From: Chloroflexi bacterium RBG_13_51_18
GTDB lineage: Bacteria; Chloroflexota; Dehalococcoidia; Dehalococcoidales; RBG-16-60-22
DNA length: 22,897 nt
Assembly (NCBI GenBank): GCA_001796495.1
Contig: MGMR01000112.1
Coordinates: 1 to 22,897 of the forward strand
Reading direction: 5' to 3'
In this document: positions 21,412 to 22,897 of the stretch, one piece after another
Position numbering within the stretch: the stretch's first letter is position 1
How the letters are laid out: every line of letters starts with the position of its first letter
Made by a program: the position numbers and the translations under genes
The notes under the pieces: model-generated
The model's database searches: none
Told to the model about the DNA's origin: nothing
Seen by the model: the letters and a program-made list of their open reading frames with translations, nothing else

Positions 21412-21450
21412 ATATCAGGTAGCCGGGTTGGCGCCTGATATTTTTCCTTT
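21412..21450 (+). terminator. Terminator-like hairpin in the pgk leader
   Basis: ATATCAGG (21412-21419) pairs with CCTGATAT (21434-21441), with an inner GCC/GGC stem around GGGTT, followed by TTTTTCC. It lies about 40 bases after the predicted pgk start site and 30-70 bases before the ATG, so it could either end dxs transcription or act as an attenuator. Confidence 0.65.
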
Positions 21451-21480
21451 AAGAGCTTGCTTTCCGGGAGCCGCGTATCG

Positions 21481-22671
21481 ATGGAAAAGATGACTATTAG
21501 AGATGTTGATATTACTGGAAAAAAGGTACTCGTGCGGGTTGACTTTAATGTGCCGATGGACCCCGTGACGGGCGCTATAACTGATGATAGCCGTATTCGC
21601 GCTTCCCTTCCGACGATTAAATATCTCCTCGAACGCAATGCTAAGGTTATCCTGCTTTCACACTTGGGCCGGCCCAAGGGAAAGGTCGTCGAAAGCTTAC
21701 GCCTGGTGCCTGTAGCCCGTCGTCTTGCGGATATTTTGGGGCAATCGGTCGACACGGCGCCAGACTGCGTCGGCCCGGCAGCGGAAAAAGCCGCCGCGGC
21801 TCTTAAATCCGGTGGAATCTTGATGCTGGAAAACCTCCGCTTCCATCCTGAAGAAGAAAAAGGTGATGCAGTCTTCGCCCAAGCTTTAGCACGCCTGGGA
21901 GATATCTACGTCAACGATGCCTTCGGGACTTCACACCGCGCCCATGCCTCGATGTCCGGCATCACCCGCTACCTGCCCGCTGTGGCCGGATTCCTGCTGG
22001 AAAAGGAGATAAACACCCTCGGAGGTCTTCTGGAAAATCCGGAGCACCCCTTTGTGGCTCTTTTCGGCGGGGCTAAGGTTAGCGACAAGGTTGCCATGTT
22101 GAAAAACATCATGAGTAAAGTGGACGGTCTTTTAATCGGCGGCGGCATGGCGGCAACGTTTTTAAAAGCTAAAGGGTATGAAGTGGGGACTTCACAGGTC
22201 GAAGCTGATATTATCGATATAGCTGCGGGCCTGATGAAAGCGGCTGAAAAAAGCGGCTCGCGTTTCCTACTGCCGGTAGACGTCATGGTTGCCAATAAAA
22301 TCGATAGTAGCGCTGTCGGCAGAGTCGTCTCTATAGATGCTATTCCGTCTGATAAAATGATTGTCGATATTGGAACTCTAACTATCGATTTGTTTATCCG
22401 TGAGCTTGAAAAAAGCCGGACGGTTTTCTGGAACGGCCCCATGGGCGTCGAGGAAATACCGCAGTTTGCTGAAGGGACGCACGCTTTGGCAAAATTGCTA
22501 CCCCATCTTCAAGCCAAGACTATCGTTGGCGGCGGCTCTACCGCCGAAGTAATAACGAAGTTAGGGTTGGCGGATAAAATTACTTTCGTTTCTACCGGCG
22601 GCGGCGCCTCGCTGGAATTCCTGGGTGGCAAAGCTTTGCCCGGTGTTGTTGCATTGCGTGATAAAATATAG
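21481..22671 (+). CDS. pgk: Phosphoglycerate kinase
   Basis: PGK transfers phosphate between 1,3-bisphosphoglycerate and ADP in glycolysis, or the reverse in gluconeogenesis. The 396-aa protein shows the N-terminal substrate site RVDFNVP (19-25) with SHLGRPKG, the middle LENLRFHPEEE, GGAKVSDK, the nucleotide site WNGPMGVEE, and the C-terminal GGGSTAEV and STGGGASLEFLGG. All substrate-binding elements are intact. I choose the ATG at 21481 (GGGAG at 21466-21470); an in-frame TTG at 21457 would overlap that site, and an ATG at 21490 is also possible. It is followed after 24 bases by apgM, so two consecutive glycolytic steps are co-expressed. Confidence 0.97.
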   Translation: MEKMTIRDVDITGKKVLVRVDFNVPMDPVTGAITDDSRIRASLPTIKYLLERNAKVILLSHLGRPKGKVVESLRLVPVARRLADILGQSVDTAPDCVGPAAEKAAAALKSGGILMLENLRFHPEEEKGDAVFAQALARLGDIYVNDAFGTSHRAHASMSGITRYLPAVAGFLLEKEINTLGGLLENPEHPFVALFGGAKVSDKVAMLKNIMSKVDGLLIGGGMAATFLKAKGYEVGTSQVEADIIDIAAGLMKAAEKSGSRFLLPVDVMVANKIDSSAVGRVVSIDAIPSDKMIVDIGTLTIDLFIRELEKSRTVFWNGPMGVEEIPQFAEGTHALAKLLPHLQAKTIVGGGSTAEVITKLGLADKITFVSTGGGASLEFLGGKALPGVVALRDKI

Positions 22672-22695
22672 TTATGAGCGATATGGAAAAAGATA

Positions 22696-22897
22696 ATGGA
22701 TCTTGAAATAATTAAGGAACTATCTATAACCTCGCCGGAAAAGATAATAATGCTGGTTCTGGATGGCCTCGGCGGCTTACCCAGCCCAAGTACCGGCAAG
22801 ACGGAGTTGGAGACTGCCCGTATCCCAAACCTGGATGCTATTGCCGCCGGGGGAATCTGCGGCCTAACCGACCCCGTTGCTCCCGGCATTATCCCCG
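22696..22897 (+). CDS. apgM: 2,3-bisphosphoglycerate-independent phosphoglycerate mutase, archaeal type, 3'-truncated
   Basis: This gene starts 24 bases after pgk and runs off the window end after 67 codons. The visible product has an N-terminal helix of about 17 residues, then IIMLVLDGLGGLP with the Asp that anchors the metal site of the alkaline-phosphatase-like fold. TGKTELETARIPNLD follows, then GGICGLTDPVAPG, all features of the archaeal-type (ApgM) mutase rather than the bacterial GpmI type. It interconverts 3- and 2-phosphoglycerate, the step after PGK. Upstream in-frame codons before 22696 include no ATG or GTG before the TGA at 22675, so this start is required. The ribosome site is weak (GGAAAAAGATA), suggesting coupling to pgk. 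Confidence 0.9.
   Translation, partial: MDLEIIKELSITSPEKIIMLVLDGLGGLPSPSTGKTELETARIPNLDAIAAGGICGLTDPVAPGIIP

Overview
The window looks like a chromosomal segment of an anaerobic bacterium, most likely a Chloroflexota of the Dehalococcoidia type. This is an inference from gene content, not a proven assignment. It rests on citramalate-dependent isoleucine synthesis (cimA), an archaeal-type phosphoglycerate mutase (apgM) next to pgk, a short archaeal-style ThyA-like protein, a HemN/HemW-like radical SAM enzyme, menA-menG, and a minimal ftsA-ftsZ unit without visible murein genes. Base composition is moderate, genes are dense, and no insertion sequence, phage, integrase or CRISPR array is visible.

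Layout. (1) 1-4425, plus strand: the 3' part of cimA with a terminator, then a four-gene run of two unknown proteins, a ThyA-family protein and a Sir2 deacylase. (2) 4591-7095, plus strand: a GAF/HD-GYP signalling protein and a coproporphyrinogen-oxidase-like radical SAM protein. (3) 7096-8725, minus strand: menA and menG, the last two steps of menaquinone synthesis, four bases apart. (4) 9042-11254, minus strand: two Ala-rich coiled-coil proteins sharing an N-terminal signature; the larger ends in a single membrane helix. A palindrome-rich 343-bp divergent region separates them from a winged-helix regulator gene. (5) 11598-14172, plus strand: the regulator, rlmN and a TerC-family membrane protein, with a lone minus-strand DUF5343-like gene (14213-14905) converging on them. 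(6) 15121-18601, plus strand: a 71-aa unknown, ftsA, ftsZ, a 114-aa helical unknown, a tiny basic ORF and a cold-shock protein. (7) 18613-19265, minus strand: tRNA-Arg(UCU) and a small multidrug-export-family (COG2426) membrane protein. (8) 19415-end, plus strand: dxs, pgk and the start of apgM.

Most genes are housekeeping: isoleucine, menaquinone, isoprenoid (dxs), lower glycolysis, division and rRNA/tRNA modification. dxs (isoprenoid precursors), menA and menG could serve one quinone pathway. The least explained parts are the coiled-coil pair with its divergent regulator, the ThyA-like protein with its two unknown partners beside Sir2, and several leader structures: a terminator-like hairpin between the pgk promoter and its start codon, a shared inverted repeat carrying both -35 elements between dxs and the COG2426 gene, and a hairpin covering the ribosome binding site of the cold-shock gene.
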